A DNA stretch of 64,000 nucleotides, taken from contig CM060972.1 in the NCBI GenBank assembly GCA_030765045.1, forward strand, positions 54,760,971 through 54,824,970, given 5' to 3'. The position numbers were made by a program, and so were the translations under genes. The number at the start of each line of letters is the position of its first letter. Positions within the stretch are counted from its first letter, which is position 1. This stretch comes from Tenodera sinensis (lineage: Eukaryota > Arthropoda > Insecta > Mantodea > Mantidae). Under the pieces are notes generated by a model that was given only the letters and a program-made list of their open reading frames with translations, did not search any database and was not told the origin of the DNA. Positions 13,367 to 26,439 of the stretch are shown here, one piece after another.

Positions 13367-13527
13367 GCACACACACATACACACACACACACACAGATCT
13401 GTTTTTAAAAAGCCTTTTTTGTTTTCGGAGGCCTCGAAACTTATATTTCTGGTCAAATCTCGACATCGAATTTTTGTGTGACGGACAAATACCTCCCCTA
13501 CCTTGTATACGTAGTAGAGTAGGTAAA
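13040..13527 (+). repeat. Family A repeat, 5'-truncated copy with CT/CA tract
   Basis: Begins in the middle of the consensus (AAAATTTGGTCTATCTC) and ends TATACGTAGTAGAG. A CT then CA microsatellite lies at about 13320-13396. Its start abuts the end of family C copy 1. Confidence 0.75.
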
Positions 13528-15423
13528 AGTCCGTTGCCCTACAGAGCAGTTGGGGTCCTTCGCTCACACACGTTATTTCCTGACAAACTAATAACTCATA
13601 TCTGGCAGCCCACGATTACTTGCGAAAACGTGCTGAAAACCATAACATTTGCTCGAAGTGGGATGGGGAAAATCTTGTAGTAGCAACCTTATCTCTAGCG
13701 ATAGGGACCATTCTGGCGGAAGTTGTTGATGACCCGTTATAATACTATATTAATCGTATTATAACATGAGTAATACACGCAACCGACACTAGCGCAACGA
13801 TCGCCGCTGAGAATAACCACCAGGAGACTGTCTTTTATCTCTGAGAAACATAGGCGTCTATAGCCATACTTGCTATAGACATATGAATATTTTATTTTAC
13901 ACCTTTTGACTGAGGCTTAATTTGAACACAGGATTTCTGAATCTTATACTATTCTCAGATATATTTTTTTCCCTAGCACAACAGCCCATGAAGGCCATGG
14001 CTTGCCGCCCAGCCGCTGCGTCCCCCACCTCTACAGGCGTCATTGGTGGGCTGCAGTACTGGAGGGTGGGACGTGGTCAGCGCCCCGAGCCCTCCCGACC
14101 AGTTAGATATAGTTACCCTGTATTTTAAATATTATTACTGCCATTGCAATCTGCACTAATCGAGAAAAGTTGGATATGGTTTTACAACAGAAAATATACT
14201 TTTATATCAGTAAGTTAATCTAGTTTACGATTCTTTTTATAGTATATTAATTATAAACCGTTTGGTGAGTGCTAAAATGATATTGATTACTGAAGCTTAA
14301 CACATCGACTTCCTCAATTTTCAATACACAAAGAGTGCCAAAAATGTGTCAAGGTTTTTCATTAATAATGAATCCAGTTCAAGGTATTTTTCAATAACTT
14401 GTCTATATATTTTAAAGGGTTACAGAGATGTAACAATGTATTGATTACCAAAGCGTCTACAGATCCAGTTCTGTGACCTTCAGTAGGTATACAAACAACG
14501 GCGGCAAGTATGTGTCAAGGTTACTAAATCTCTAAATCTTTAACTGGTTCTTGAGTAACCTGATATTGATCAATGTCGTCAATAAAACAAATGAGTGGCG
14601 TGCTCCTTGTGTAGTCCTAGACACGAGGATGTACTGGTGTACTGCCAGGAAAAGCTGTTTACACTGAGCATTTGTTGTCAGTTAGTTGAACATCGTCTAT
14701 GTTCTGGTCCAACGCGTCTAATTGAGAAATTAATAATACAGATATTATTCTTTATAACAGGTTATGTTAATTCATCATTCCATTTTTAACAACCTCTCCC
14801 ACTTTTGTTCATAATATATTGAAAAATGAAGATAAAAAGCTGCATGGATGTTTTCAAATCAATACACATTTAAAATAGAGTAGTTGCCATTTCCAGATAA
14901 TATATTAACTGAATGTGGTAGATACACACTACACGCGCAATGTTAAACCATTGTCTATAAAATTAGGAAAGTTATGATTAAGGACAGATCAGAATGACCG
15001 GCTTTTATGAGGCTGCCTTATCTCGTACTATGGATTTCATGTTGAAGGAGAGAGGGTGAGTCCATATGTAAACAACGGGCGCGCCCTGCAGAATGTCTAT
15101 ACCATGACCACCAATATTTTTATTTCGTTTTAGAATACCACCTTTTACGTACCTATGTATAAAGTGAATTCTACATAGTGTGTTCGTTGTAGTGGACAAT
15201 AATGTGTATGCGGAGGTTTTCCTTCCCTCGCCTAAACAAAAGCTATATCGCGAGAACCTCTTTCGACGTCACAATAGGTAACAGGTGAATACAGCATGTA
15301 TATCATTGTCTGATATATTTCTTCATCTTTTGATCTGGAGGACTTGGTTACTTTTTTAAACAAGAAACCTCTCACAGCACAATTTTTACACATACTTCTT
15401 CCGCTGAGCTGACAGGTTTTGGT
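13528..15423. other. No recognisable gene; one SINE-like patch
   Basis: Bases 13985-14100 are GC-rich (GGGCTGCAGTACTGGAGG, CGTGGTCAGCGCCCCGAG) and resemble the body of an insect SINE or LINE tail. The rest is AT-rich with no supported gene. Confidence 0.35.
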
Positions 15424-15589
15424 GTTATAACTAGGGCTAGGAAGTTCATGCATTTGCATGTTTTTTCATAGGGGTTGAAAATGTATGCTTTTGCATTATT
15501 TGCACGAATTATTGAATTTTCAGTTATTTGGACGTGATTTTATGGTGCATATAACTGCATATTATCTTGATTCTTGATAAATACATATT

Positions 15590-15834
15590 ATTTCAATATT
15601 ATAGCCCCTATATTGCATATGTTAATGATTTTATGGTTTTTTATTATTGTTTTCCATCTGGATAATATTTTTCATATTGGTAATATTGCACATGATGATA
15701 CAACTCACGAAGATTTCAATATTATAGCCCCTATATTGCATATTTTAATTATTTTTATGATTTTTTATTATTTTTTCCATGTGTATAATATTTTTTACAT
15801 TGGTAGTATTGCACATGATGATGCAACTCGCGAG
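15590..15834 (+). repeat. Two-unit tandem repeat (~125 bp) inside the hAT element
   Basis: ATTTCAATATTATAGCCCC and CACATGATGATRCAACTCRCGA occur twice, starting near 15590 and 15713, with about 85 percent identity between. It lies in the 5' non-coding part of the hAT element. Confidence 0.85.
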
Positions 15835-16084
15835 GTGCCGAGAACTAATGCTGAGTCATGTTCTCATGTAGTGAATCCCCTGTTTCCATCCTTTCATTAT
15901 ATGTATGTGCGTAGAGAATAATCAGTGCGTTATCTGAGAGGTTTATAGTAGCAAAGATAAAGTGCAGATCAACATTTTGAGCAGCACGATTATAGCAACG
16001 CTTGCCTGCCCACCAGTAGTTGTGTTGTGGTCTTCAAACGTAACAGTGTTGTGAACTGGTTCCCACCAAATTAAATCAGGCGTA

Positions 16085-17611
16085 CAAAATGTTAAAAAGC
16101 TCTTCAAATGCCGAAAGTAAAACCAACTTCGAGTGCTAATTTAATTAATTTACAGAACGAGTTTTCGGGTGGTTTAATATCTACAGATATAGGGCACTAT
16201 TTCTGGAGCGTGTGAGAAAAATGTCGGGAGTGAGAAAAGATTTCAAATAGTTCAGCACATAAACACAACAAAACAGAAGGAGAATTGAATCAGAAAACTC
16301 GCACAGCTAGTAGAATGTTTAGGAAGTAGGGTTACTGAATTTTCCTATGACTTGTGCCAAGCATTTTTAGCTGCTGATATTCCCTTGTTCAAAATTAATA
16401 ATCCAACATTTAAAAACTTTCTTGCCAAGTACACTCGATAACATGTGTCTGAAGAAAGTACACTGTGTAAGACTTATGTAGGACATTGTTACAATAACGT
16501 ATTGTCAAATATACAAAATGAATTAGCGGATCAGTTTGTGTGGCTGTCCTGTTAATGAAACCCGATTCTGAGCGCCGTTCTATTGCTAATATAATCGTGG
16601 TGCTTTAAATAATGAACAAAAGACTACACCTTATCTTCTTAATGTGTGCGAATTGTCCGCCACTGATAATGTAACTGTAACCCGGTTTGTGGACTCTTTG
16701 AAATTACTACGGCCATGTGGAATCAAATACGACCGGTTACTTTTATTCGTTACTGATGCAGGTCCTTATATGGTAAAATCAGGACAAACTCTGAAAGGTA
16801 TTTTTCCTAACTTAATTCATATAACTTGTTTGGCACACGCTCATCATCGCATTTCTGAGACAATACGTGATTCTTTCTCTTTGGTAGACAGATTTGTGCG
16901 CAGTACAAAGAGAATTTTTGTTAAATCTCCTAAAAGAGTAAAGTGTTTTAGATCAACAGCACTTAATATCCGACTTCCTCATGCACCAGTGTTAACTCGA
17001 TGGGGAACATGGGTCGAGGCAGTTTTATATTATGCTGAGCACATAGAAATAGTCGAAGAGGTTGTCAATTCATTGGACTCCAAAAATGCTTCTTCATCAA
17101 TAGAAACTGCAAAATATTCTGTCAGGCACTGGGTTAAAAGAGGATCTTAGTTTTATATCGGCCCATTTTTCTTTCTTACCAACAGCCTTAATGGCATTGG
17201 AAGCTGTAGGATCTCCTTTGCATGAATCACTTACTGTCTTTGAAAAACAATATGTGATTTAAGTTCGGTTCCTGGTAGCATAGGACAAAAGGTGAAACAG
17301 AAAGTGAATTATGTAATTTTAAAAATTCTGGTTTAATAACCAGATGTGCATATTCGAGACATCCTCGAAAGAAAACCATCTGTCTCACCAAGAGACTTGA
17401 CTCTCTCTCTGTGAAGCAGTTAACATCATTTAAATATGCCTCCATAACATCTTGTGACGTGGAGAGAAGTTTTTCATGTTACAAAAGTGTTTTGCGAGAC
17501 AACAGACGATGTTTTGCAGTTGAAAATTTGTGCAAAGTGTTGGTTGTAAACTGCAATTTAGCAGTTAATACTAGCAGCGACACCACTTCTGCTTCAACCT
17601 CTAAGGAATAA
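16085..17611 (+). pseudogene. hAT transposase, CGGBP1-like, broken
   Basis: Fragments in several frames follow the order of the CGGBP1-like hAT family. An N-terminal start lies near 16108 (ATGCCGAAAGTAAAACC). A segment with DLCQAFLAADIPLF follows near 16350-16410. The best frame, 16644-17150, has DAGPYMVKSG, CLAHAHHRISE and LTRWGTWVEA. The C-terminal dimerisation block at 17411-17611 contains CDVERSFS and DNRRCFAVENL. Frameshifts and stops separate the pieces, so it is not functional. Confidence 0.8.
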
Positions 17612-17774
17612 GGTAACTTATTTATATTAACTCGCCTTGTCTACTGCAAAGGGATATTAACTGTTTTAATTAAATAGTGCATATTTCTTGGCATATTTTT
17701 AAGGTTTTAAGAGCATATTTGCATGCATATTTCAGTGTTTTTTAGGGTATGAACTTCCGAGCCCTAATTATAAC

Positions 17775-18204
17775 TCAGGTGGCTTTGGAATTGCGCACGA
17801 CTCTTTGGAATCTAAAGTATTGTTCAATTTCACGGTATATTTGTTTACCCACAGTTTGTACCTAGGAGACACGTGCCAAGACGGTGTTATAATCCTTGAA
17901 TCACTAACTTGAAATCATTGAACAGGTGACTCTAATCCATCCTCTGGTTATGATTAGGACAATTCGTATACAAATAGATTGACAGTTTATGTACTTGTCT
18001 CATTTTACTGAAAGATCATGAAAGTATATTAATTGTTATATTAAAGGTGAAGCTCTATCTTGTAAACCTAAACTTGCATATGTAGCCATTTGAGGTTCTA
18101 AAAAAAGTTTTAACTTTAAGAGCTTTAGTAGTCTCAAACATAATATAAATAATAATAGATATATTTTATACTAAAATGAGTCGTTTAGCCGCGATTTATT
18201 AATT
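17775..18204. other. No recognisable gene
   Basis: AT-rich; nothing seen. Confidence 0.4.
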
Positions 18205-18540
18205 GGATTCCAGAGTGTCTATTGGTCTAAATTTCTGGACATGTTTGGCAATACGCAAAGCGGAGGTCAGGAATGCGATACTGCGCATGCCTCGTGAGGA
18301 AGGCTCAGAAAGCTTGAGAAAAAACCACTTCCCCTTTCGTTACTTGCAATAGCTGATAAGAAACAGTTTTCTAGGGCTGGTCCACTTTGGAACGCATGTG
18401 TGAACGCATACTTGACAGCAGCAATCGCATTAGTAAACAAAACATTCCCGTATACTGTTTCCAGATGTGTTCAATAATGTTCAATGTTCTCCTTCACCTT
18501 TCACAGTAGATGTATTTGTTACTGGGCATACGTGAATCTA
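18205..18540 (+). repeat. Family C repeat, copy 2
   Basis: Second copy of the repeat at 12590-13010, lacking its internal inverted repeat. Begins ATTCCAGAGTGTCTATTGG. Confidence 0.75.
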
Positions 18541-19104
18541 CCATAACGCGAAATTTACGTACTCCTACCCGTATGATCATGTAGGTATAAAAACCATTTT
18601 ACCTTGAACGCAGTTTAGTTTTAAGTTATTATTTTGAAACAATAAAAGCCTTGTAAACCATGTTGCAAAGTTTGTAATTAATATATGTACATTCTTGAGA
18701 TGATGTTCCTGACCTTCCCTCAATTCTGCACACGCTGCATATTTTTTACATGTTTTAGCGTCTATGGCACCTTCAGTTTTTCCTCTGTGCCTGGAAGTGC
18801 ACCCTCGAATTTATCGATCCTCCAAGGTGCGTCTATGTTGATCTTTAGAGCCTCAAGTGATACAGCAGGGTTAAAAATGATTATGCAACTTAAAAAAATG
18901 TGTTTCAGTGAGGGCGGGTTACATTACTTGGCTGTCTTTATTTAACAATACGCCAACGGAAGTTTATGTAACGATTCTTGAAGCGCTTCGTATCTTTAAA
19001 GACAAATAAGTGTCCAGTGTCCACTTTACTTTATTTTTAAATCTTTTAGATCTGATGTCCTGACTAGGTATAAGGATAATATTTAATTACGAATAGTTTG
19101 TATA
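18541..19104. other. No recognisable gene
   Basis: An 86-codon frame at 18685-18945 shows no recognisable features. Nothing else. Confidence 0.35.
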
Positions 19105-19480
19105 TAGGATGGAAGGGAAGTCATTACGTTCCTTCTAATATGTGCTTTATAGAAGCATTACAAAGAAAAAAGTATAATGGCATTTTGATCAGCTGATTAC
19201 GAAAAAATAAATGGTTTTTGATCCATTTTGGATGCGTAATTCCACAGGAATGTACGAAGATAACAGTTTGTTATTTGTAAGATGCGTAGAGTAACTTATT
19301 TCTGACATAGCTTCGGTAGTAATTACGTAATATCACACAAGGTTTCGAAATAATTAATCACTTAAAAGATGTAAACGAATACTCCAAGCAGCTTTTTCAC
19401 ACGTGCAGTAAGTCGACAACGTTGCGTTGAGGTTGGTCAGGGAATTGATCTGGTTTGTGTATGTAAACAATTGGAGGAAA
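19105..19480 (+). repeat. Family B repeat, forward copy
   Basis: Inverted partner of 7265-7595, with AAGATGCGTAGAGTAACTTA, TGACATAGCTTCGGTAGTAA and GTTGCGTTGAGGTTGGTCAG. Confidence 0.75.
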
Positions 19481-20029
19481 CAATAATATGTAGTGAATAG
19501 TTAAATACAAATAAACAACTGACACTGAAAACAATTGGTAAACACCAATTAGAACTGAAGTGTGGAAAAATTGAATGTGAGAAATAAATGGAAATGATCA
19601 GTGAACTGGGTAGTGGAACGATTTAGCTTTTCCTGTTTTAAAAAGTTTATTTTGTAATTGTTATGGATTTGTATATTGCCTCATGAGTGGCTAGAGTTAA
19701 TGTTATATTAGCTTGATACTTATATCAGTAAAATAGGTTATGAAGCAATGTCCCCTGCTCAAGGAGCTATTAACAAATATTGTAATGATGATGGGAGAGG
19801 GTACAGAAAATAACGTTTAACTGCAAGTCGAACTCTGGTACTTTCTGTTGCTATGTTCGTCTGTTATTCAGTATTCTGTTTGAGGTGAAGGTTTGCGGCA
19901 GATTACATTCGTGAGGCAGGTGAACCTGTGAAGAGTTTCCCACGGCACAGACGGGGCCTCACTTGATGACTCCATCATGAGTAGGGTGACCGACCATATT
20001 TCATATATCGAGAAAGAGCACAGGGAAGT

Positions 20030-20145
20030 AAGTGGGGATGGATGAAATAGTCACAGACTATGGTATGGCCATATCCAAAGAATGTCGGAAGCAACTTGGC
20101 CTGGAGCAGCCATGGGAAGATAAAGACAACAATTGACCCACACCA
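20030..20145 (+). mobile_element. LINE C-terminal fragment
   Basis: Translates as WYGHIQRMSEATWPGAAMGR, the conserved basic C-terminal segment found after the reverse transcriptase of many RTE/R1-like LINEs (pattern W-G-H-x-x-R-M). It is broken on both sides by stops. Confidence 0.6.
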
Positions 20146-20478
20146 CTTTTTGTCTATCAGACTGTGACTGTTGACCTCGAGAGGAAGTTGACACGCCCTG
20201 TGTTCACCTGCGTCTAGGGCTTGGCAAAGCTAATAACGTCATAAACTGCACTGAACATGCCTATAATATCTAATTACAAACAACACAAAATAAGTAGTTG
20301 CATTTACTAAGGTTGAACAAACCACATTCGGAATAGTGATATACATGCAATGTTATATTTTTGCAAGTTACGTGTTGCAGAACCTCTGCATTGTTTTCTA
20401 CTGACGAGGTTATCTATATTAGCAAGAATACTGTTCGCATTTGCAGTCTGTTAACATAAAAACAAAAAGAAATAAGCC

Positions 20479-21564
20479 GGGAGCGGGGTTTTAGTAGATA
20501 AATATCGGAATGATAATAACAGCATGGAGTATAGAGCCGGCAGCTAGCGTGAGAGTTGAGGAAACGACACGCCCACCCCTATACAACAGACTGTTTCATG
20601 CGACTGTCGTATGTTATATTTGGTTGTTTTCTTTTTTTCTTCTCTCTATTGTGTCTGTCCAATAACACAAAATGGTTTACGGACGGGACTTCCTATATGA
20701 AGAAAGCTGCCACAGCAATACAGTAAACATTTCCAAAGCTAAAACTTGTCTAGCACATAGTCTCCACCGAGTTGCGGAAGAAATTATATCCTCTTTTCCG
20801 GATGTAAATGCTTTTATAGCCAACAGGAAAATATATTTCGCAAGACACCCTTCAAAATCAAGATACTTAAACAGATGGCACCTGGAATTCCCTTGCTTCT
20901 ACAACCAAATATAACTCGGTGGGGGACATGGCTACAGGCTGCAGTATATTATACTCAATATTACCACAGAATTGTAAACATAATAAAAGTCTATTGTCGC
21001 AATACGTGCAGTGAAGCAAATAATTACACCAGCCTTGTCTGAAGGTCTTTCATACATTGAGAAGAACTTCAGTAATATAGTAACCGCAATAACATATTAA
21101 GTCATGTGCATCAATAATGCTCGAGACTATTAAGACAATAGATCAAGTTTCAGAGACACAGAGTCATGTTTTTGTACGCTCCTGTTACGTCTGGAACGTA
21201 GTTTTTCAAAATACAGAAACTTTCTGCGAGCAAATCGGACGCGACTTACTTTCCATAAATTTAGGAAATACATTATTACACATTGCAATAACCGCTCACG
21301 ATGATGTTTCTAGCTAAAATTCTAGACATTAAAACCTTAAATAAATGAAGTTAATTGCTCGCTACAAATGGGTAAACATTCATCATTTGCTGTCTAGTAA
21401 CGCCCCTTAACCCTGGTATTGCTACCTTTGAAGCAGGGTGTACTCTGTGCGGTCTTCCAGTCTACTTGTTTACAAGAGCGCTGCAAGGTTGCCGGCCAGC
21501 GCTTCTACTTCCCGTTGTAGCTGCACGGTTAACTTGATGGATTTCTTACTAAAACCCCGCTCCC
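20479..21564 (+). mobile_element. hAT-type element with 18-bp inverted ends
   Basis: GGGAGCGGGGTTTTAGTA (20479-20496) is perfectly complementary to 21547-21564. The 1,086-bp interior carries a CGGBP1-like transposase remnant. A clear 8-bp target duplication is not visible in the immediate flanks, so the outermost one or two bases are uncertain. Confidence 0.75.
20672..21100 (+). pseudogene. hAT transposase remnant, CGGBP1-like
   Basis: One frame gives CLAHSLHRVAEEIISSFPDV and FIANRKIYFARHPSKS (ending at a stop at 20914), matching the middle of the same family as the element at 15.4-17.8 kb. The next piece, in another frame, has a TRWGTW-like ITRWGTWLQA segment near 20905-20940 (with changes). 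N- and C-terminal blocks are missing. Confidence 0.7.
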
Positions 21565-21604
21565 TGATGATAATATATCTGAGAACCTAATCTTGAATTC
21601 TTTG

Positions 21605-21719
21605 AGAAGGTAGTTTACGGTACAGAAATTTTCTTCAAAAAGTTGGTGAATGATATTAAACCTAAATACCAAAATTGATTTTTAATCAACTTTTGTTTTT
21701 GACTTAAGGTGTTCACGGT

Positions 21720-21810
<91 letters not shown>

Positions 21811-21941
21811 ACACATATTTTTCTAAAAATGCTTTTTTCAGATTAAGGAGCCCCAAAACATTTATTTTCCGTGAAATCTCGATATAGAATTTTTGCATTA
21901 AATGCAATACTTCCCGTAATACTATACGTATTAGAGAAAGT
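21605..21941 (+). repeat. Family A repeat, 3' half with long CA tract
   Basis: Carries the 3' half of the consensus and ends ATACTATACGTATTAGAGAAAGT. The CA microsatellite at 21723-21806 is about 84 bp, longer than in most copies. Confidence 0.8.
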
Positions 21942-24900
21942 AATAAAGAAAGCAATCTCTTATTGGCCACATTTATGAGCTACATATATTGTATTATCTT
22001 CTTAAATATTGAATCATTCTTTCAATATGTCTGGCCCATCAAGTAAGAATATATATAGCTTTCCTGCACAGTTTTTTTTCGCATTCTACCACATTTATAA
22101 GCCGTAAAGCGTCAATTTTCATATTCGGTATTACTAATACTGCTTTCAGTTGTATTTTAATGGTTATTTTAATACCTATTGCTACTCCCAGGAGTTTGTA
22201 ACTCTACCATTCCAATTAATTTCGGGTCATGTATGTTTTTTCTTCATTTTTAGAATTTTATTTCCTGATTTGTTATCAAAATGTAATAATTTATTTTAGA
22301 TAATTGCCCCTACAGGTTTATTTACCTTCTCCATGAACACTCAGCGCAAACAGGTGTTTGTGTACAACTGGAAAATCGATAATATTAATATAGGATACAT
22401 TGCTTTGTTCCTGTCTTCACTGTCAACAAATAAACAAAACAAAGCTTCCGTTTGAAGACCTAATACTGGCAATTTCATTCATTTCATAATGCTTGTTGTT
22501 GGATAATAAATCACGAGCGTTCATTTAAAATGCTGGCAAATATATCCTGCTTACTGACACTAGTGAATGTTATTTTGCTGCAAATATTCCAGCGTTTATT
22601 TCAATCACCATTGCCCAGCAGAACGGAATTCCATAATCATCGCTAGGGTATAGAGGAAATAGCTAATTGCAATAGCCCAAAAACCAGCTGTCCCCCATTA
22701 TGGCGCGGTCTGGTTATATTTGGTGATATTTCATCTGTTAAGTTGTACCAGTACCGCTAACTGTTCGTAAATGATAACCATAGTAAAGCTACGGCCATAG
22801 TTGGTGTTATGTTGACATACAATCCATTATTTTTGAACCCGTTGCAGAGAAGTCAACCGTTAGATTTTAAAGCAAGATTCTGTTTAATCTGTCGACGCAA
22901 TTGTGTTGCTCGTGTGTGCGTGAGTTTGTCTTGAATTTTTGTTGGAACATTATATGCACTTATAGTTATTGTTCTTATTTTTGTGTTTGCAACACAGTAA
23001 TCCATTAAGTATATATTATAATATTTAGCCTCCAGAAGTGATTTTATCCAAAAGTGTTATTACAAAACAAGATTTGCCAAAGGTGAGTAGGTTCACGTGA
23101 TGTGTGGTAACAATGTTCAATCATTATATCATTTGAAAGCATATCACTTTAAGCGTGGTATATTTGAAATTAGAAATCATGTTATTACGTAGGTTGGTAG
23201 TACTGCTTTTTAGTGTAATGTCCACTGAAGTTAATTGTGATGTCGGCCATATTGAATTCTTGGTAACTCCCGATTGGCTGTTTCTCTTATAGAACAATGC
23301 ATTTCGTAGTTGAGGAAAGGGTAAATTAATTTATGACTTCCAGACTTATCCATAAAGCCAAATTTCTATCAAAAAGTAACATACTGTGACAAAATTACAA
23401 GAGTCCAGTCCAATTACTTTTATTTCTTACTTCATTTTCTTCTTGGTGAATCCACAACAATGCAGCTCTCCTTTACTGACGTTACACAGTCTACAGTCTT
23501 TTGTGGTATTACAACTCACAATTGTTTTCTTTTCGAAACCTCGACTCAGTCCACTTAATAAACTGTTTTGCTGTCTTCCTTTCGATGCAACCCTACTTAT
23601 GTAGCTGACACACACACACACACACACACACACACGCGCGCGCGCGCACACACACATACACACTGAAACCAAAAACTGACTCCAAAATCTCGTTGCATCG
23701 CCTCCTTATATGACAAGGATGACATAACACGCACTTTTCTCGAACTTCACCTTTTCCTCCAATCTCTACAAATACCTGACCGTCGGACACTCCTCGAATA
23801 ATCTCGAAAACCCCATTTGGTTCTGCCGCTCTAATAGTTGTCACGTGTATGCTCACATGAATGATCTGGCGTACTTTGACCCCGACCGTCCTTTGTGTTG
23901 CACCGCAGCTGGGGTCACAACACAAAGTCTATCAAAGATGGCTACACATGATTCATTATCCCTTTAAAAATTCCCCAATATGCCATATTACATTTTCTGG
24001 TTTCTTTACAGCAATTCCAAACATTTTATCGATTATTCAGGTGTCAACTAAAAGAATGCGATTTGACCACGGTGCAAGGATATGCCACTACTTTTGCTAA
24101 ATAACCTTAACCAATAACTAAAACAAAGGATACAAAATGGTGTAGATTATCATGATTGGTACCCACACGTTAGAGCCTCTGAAGAGGTCAAAATCTAAGA
24201 GGAATACCTGAAGAGCGTCCAGGTTAGCGAAATGTTTAATGTGTGTCAGAAAATCTTCAGGAGATGCAAATTAAGCCTTGAATGTATTTATTAAATATAT
24301 AGTAAGGCAGAACTTTATAAGAAAAAAGTTAATAGAGCAGTATTCTGACACTGGTATCAAGCAAAAATAAATAAATAAGAAAATAAATTAAAAAGTAGTT
24401 GTGTATAATTTCCCTCCAAGTCAAACTATAACTGCTTAATTTATCTTTACTAACCTATTGTTAGTTACAGAATTTTATTGCCATAATATTTATTATTGTA
24501 TTCATGTAAACCTTCTCGTAAATATATTTATTTCTAGATTATAAACATGATTAGTCAATTATAATAAAAGAGTAATTTTTTTAATCACAGTGTTTTATTC
24601 TCACAAATGTATCACATAAATCATAACTCACTGTATATAAACGTACATAATACATTCCTTTAGTTCTATCTAATATTGCTGTTTCTATTTGATTTGAATT
24701 AGTATCTTTAGCCATTTATATGATTCAAGTTTTCTTCCCCGCATACATATATGACAAGTTTGTGTGTGCATACGCGCGTGCGTGTGTGTGAGTCTAGATA
24801 TGCATCACAGGATGGTTTTCAAAAGAAAAAAAAAAGGCATCAACCTCCCCTCTTTACCCCCTTATTACAGTGTGATCAAGTCACCATGCTCTGTGATAGG

Positions 24901-25179
24901 TAAGTTAAAGAACACGCCTCTAAAGACTCCAGAAAACGATATAAAATGTGCCAAATATTATCTTTGGCGTTCTTTGTACAAAAGGTTAACTTCACAGCAC
25001 ATTGTGATAAAGTGAAACATGGCGATCCGTATTGTGAACAGCTGATACGACCACCATGAAAACTTAATCACATAAAAAGATATAATAAAATGTAAAAGCT
25101 AACGAAACCAGGTACATTTTAATTTCCTTACTTACTGAGACTTTCTAACATAAGAATGTAATTTTTTTATATGTATTGT
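21942..25179. other. No recognisable gene; one CA/CG microsatellite
   Basis: A (CA)n(CG)n(CA)n tract at about 23610-23662. Frames reading VCVCV across it are artefacts of the repeat. Bases 23700-23930 are less AT-rich but give no family. The rest is unremarkable. Confidence 0.4.
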
Positions 25180-25544
25180 TTCGGGTATACTCAGCCTTGT
25201 TAGGTCCCTGATGGGTCAGTTAAAGAGCTACTTGAGTGAGAAGTAGCGCCCCCTGACAAGCCCCCCCCCCCCCCGGGAGGATGGATAAGTTGAATGGATC
25301 CTAAGGGCAACCGTAGAGTTACCACTACAAAGCAGGTGGCACGGTCCCTATATTTTCCCAGTTAGAAGCACCCTGGCAGAGGCTGGCTTAGCCCCCCCCC
25401 CCCCACTTGGGCTTCTACCATCTCCTAGGGGGCGGCCAGAAACCAGTGGCTCGCATTCCAATCTGGAGGACAAGATTTTCAGCACGTATTTGTCCCCCCC
25501 CCCCACCCGTGCCCCTGCTGCGGCGCTCGCCAACGGTTCCAACC
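25180..25544. mobile_element. GC-rich SINE-like body with poly-C runs
   Basis: C-runs at about 25260-25274, 25392-25404 and 25494-25504 separate segments such as GGCTGGCTTAG and GGGCGGCCAGAAACCAGTGG. The composition differs sharply from the flanks, and it abuts a tRNA-like head on the minus strand. It may be the body of that SINE or a separate insertion. Confidence 0.4.
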
Positions 25545-25750
25545 CTTAAACAACCTAACTGGATGAAGAATGAATTGAAATTATTAATGTAACGAAACGG
25601 AGGGACAGGAAATTCAGAGAATATGGACATCCTTCCCAGTGTTCGCCTGGCGACCCGGGGAAACCACCGAAACCTGCTCCAGGAAGGTCGGCTACAGGGA
25701 TCGAACTCGCGACTTCCCAAGTCGTTACCGCCTGAGCCATCCCGCTTGGT
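25545..25750 (-). mobile_element. tRNA-derived SINE, minus strand
   Basis: On the minus strand from 25750: AAGCGGGATGGCTCAGGCGG (A box) then GCGAGTTCGATCCCTGTAGC (B box), about 35 bases apart, then a body with GGTTTCCCCGGGTCGCCAGG. This is the layout of a tRNA-derived SINE. Confidence 0.7.
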
Positions 25751-26439
25751 TATTGAAAACTAATGTAAACATTAATGACATTAACAGGTGATTGTTGCCC
25801 GGAAGCAATGATTTTCAGCTGTTTTGCCACGTTGCCAAATGTTATATTATGAACTAAGATCAAAATTGAACTGAGATTCGATGATCTCAGTTCACGTTCT
25901 GGCCAAAGATTAAATCTGATATCCAGTCAGCGATATTTACGCAAGCAGAACTTAGTGTTTGGAAAAAAAAAATGTACTGTTTCCAGCTAAGGTTAATAAC
26001 CCCAATATGGTTGCCGTAGTTTACAAAAGTTTCTAGAAGAAAACGTAATTATTTACAATAAGAAGTGTGCATTTATAAAAATGGTCTGGGGCAATATGTT
26101 GCAGTTAGTGATGTCGCAGAGTTCAAGGCTTGCATATTAGAGTACCAACAAGTTGTATGTAAACAAGACAAGGACCATTCCCAGGAGTTCCCTGAAGCTT
26201 GGAAATAATGGATCCTTTTGTGAGACCTGAAAAACAAACAGCAGCAGCCATTGTCACACACCGCGGCCAGTTTTCTTACGTCGCAATCACATCCAACTTG
26301 TGAGAACAGTTCCTTGTTATACAGTCACACCCACGAACTAGGGCACCATGCACACAATTGTATCTATTCTATTTGCAATTTCAAAGAACATGGGCGGAAC
26401 AAATATGTGGACATATCTGACGCCTCAAAATGCCCTAAT
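25751..26439. other. No recognisable gene
   Basis: Short frames only; nothing recognised. Confidence 0.4.

Larger units (their letters stand above)
15424..17774 (+). mobile_element. hAT transposon with terminal repeats and target duplication
   Basis: The element proper is 15432-17766. Its ends are TAGGGCTAGGAAGTTCAT on the left and ATGAACTTCCGAGCCCTA on the right, 17 of 18 complementary. The flanks GTTATAAC (15424-15431) and ATTATAAC (17767-17774) match at 7 of 8, fitting the 8-bp hAT duplication. Subterminal GCATATTTGCATGCATAT-type words are typical of the superfamily. The 2.3-kb body holds a broken transposase. Confidence 0.85.

Noticed and set aside
21615..21970. VCVCVC-type reading frames
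   Set aside because: They are translations of CA/GT microsatellites, as also at 23.6, 28.7 and 60.9 kb.
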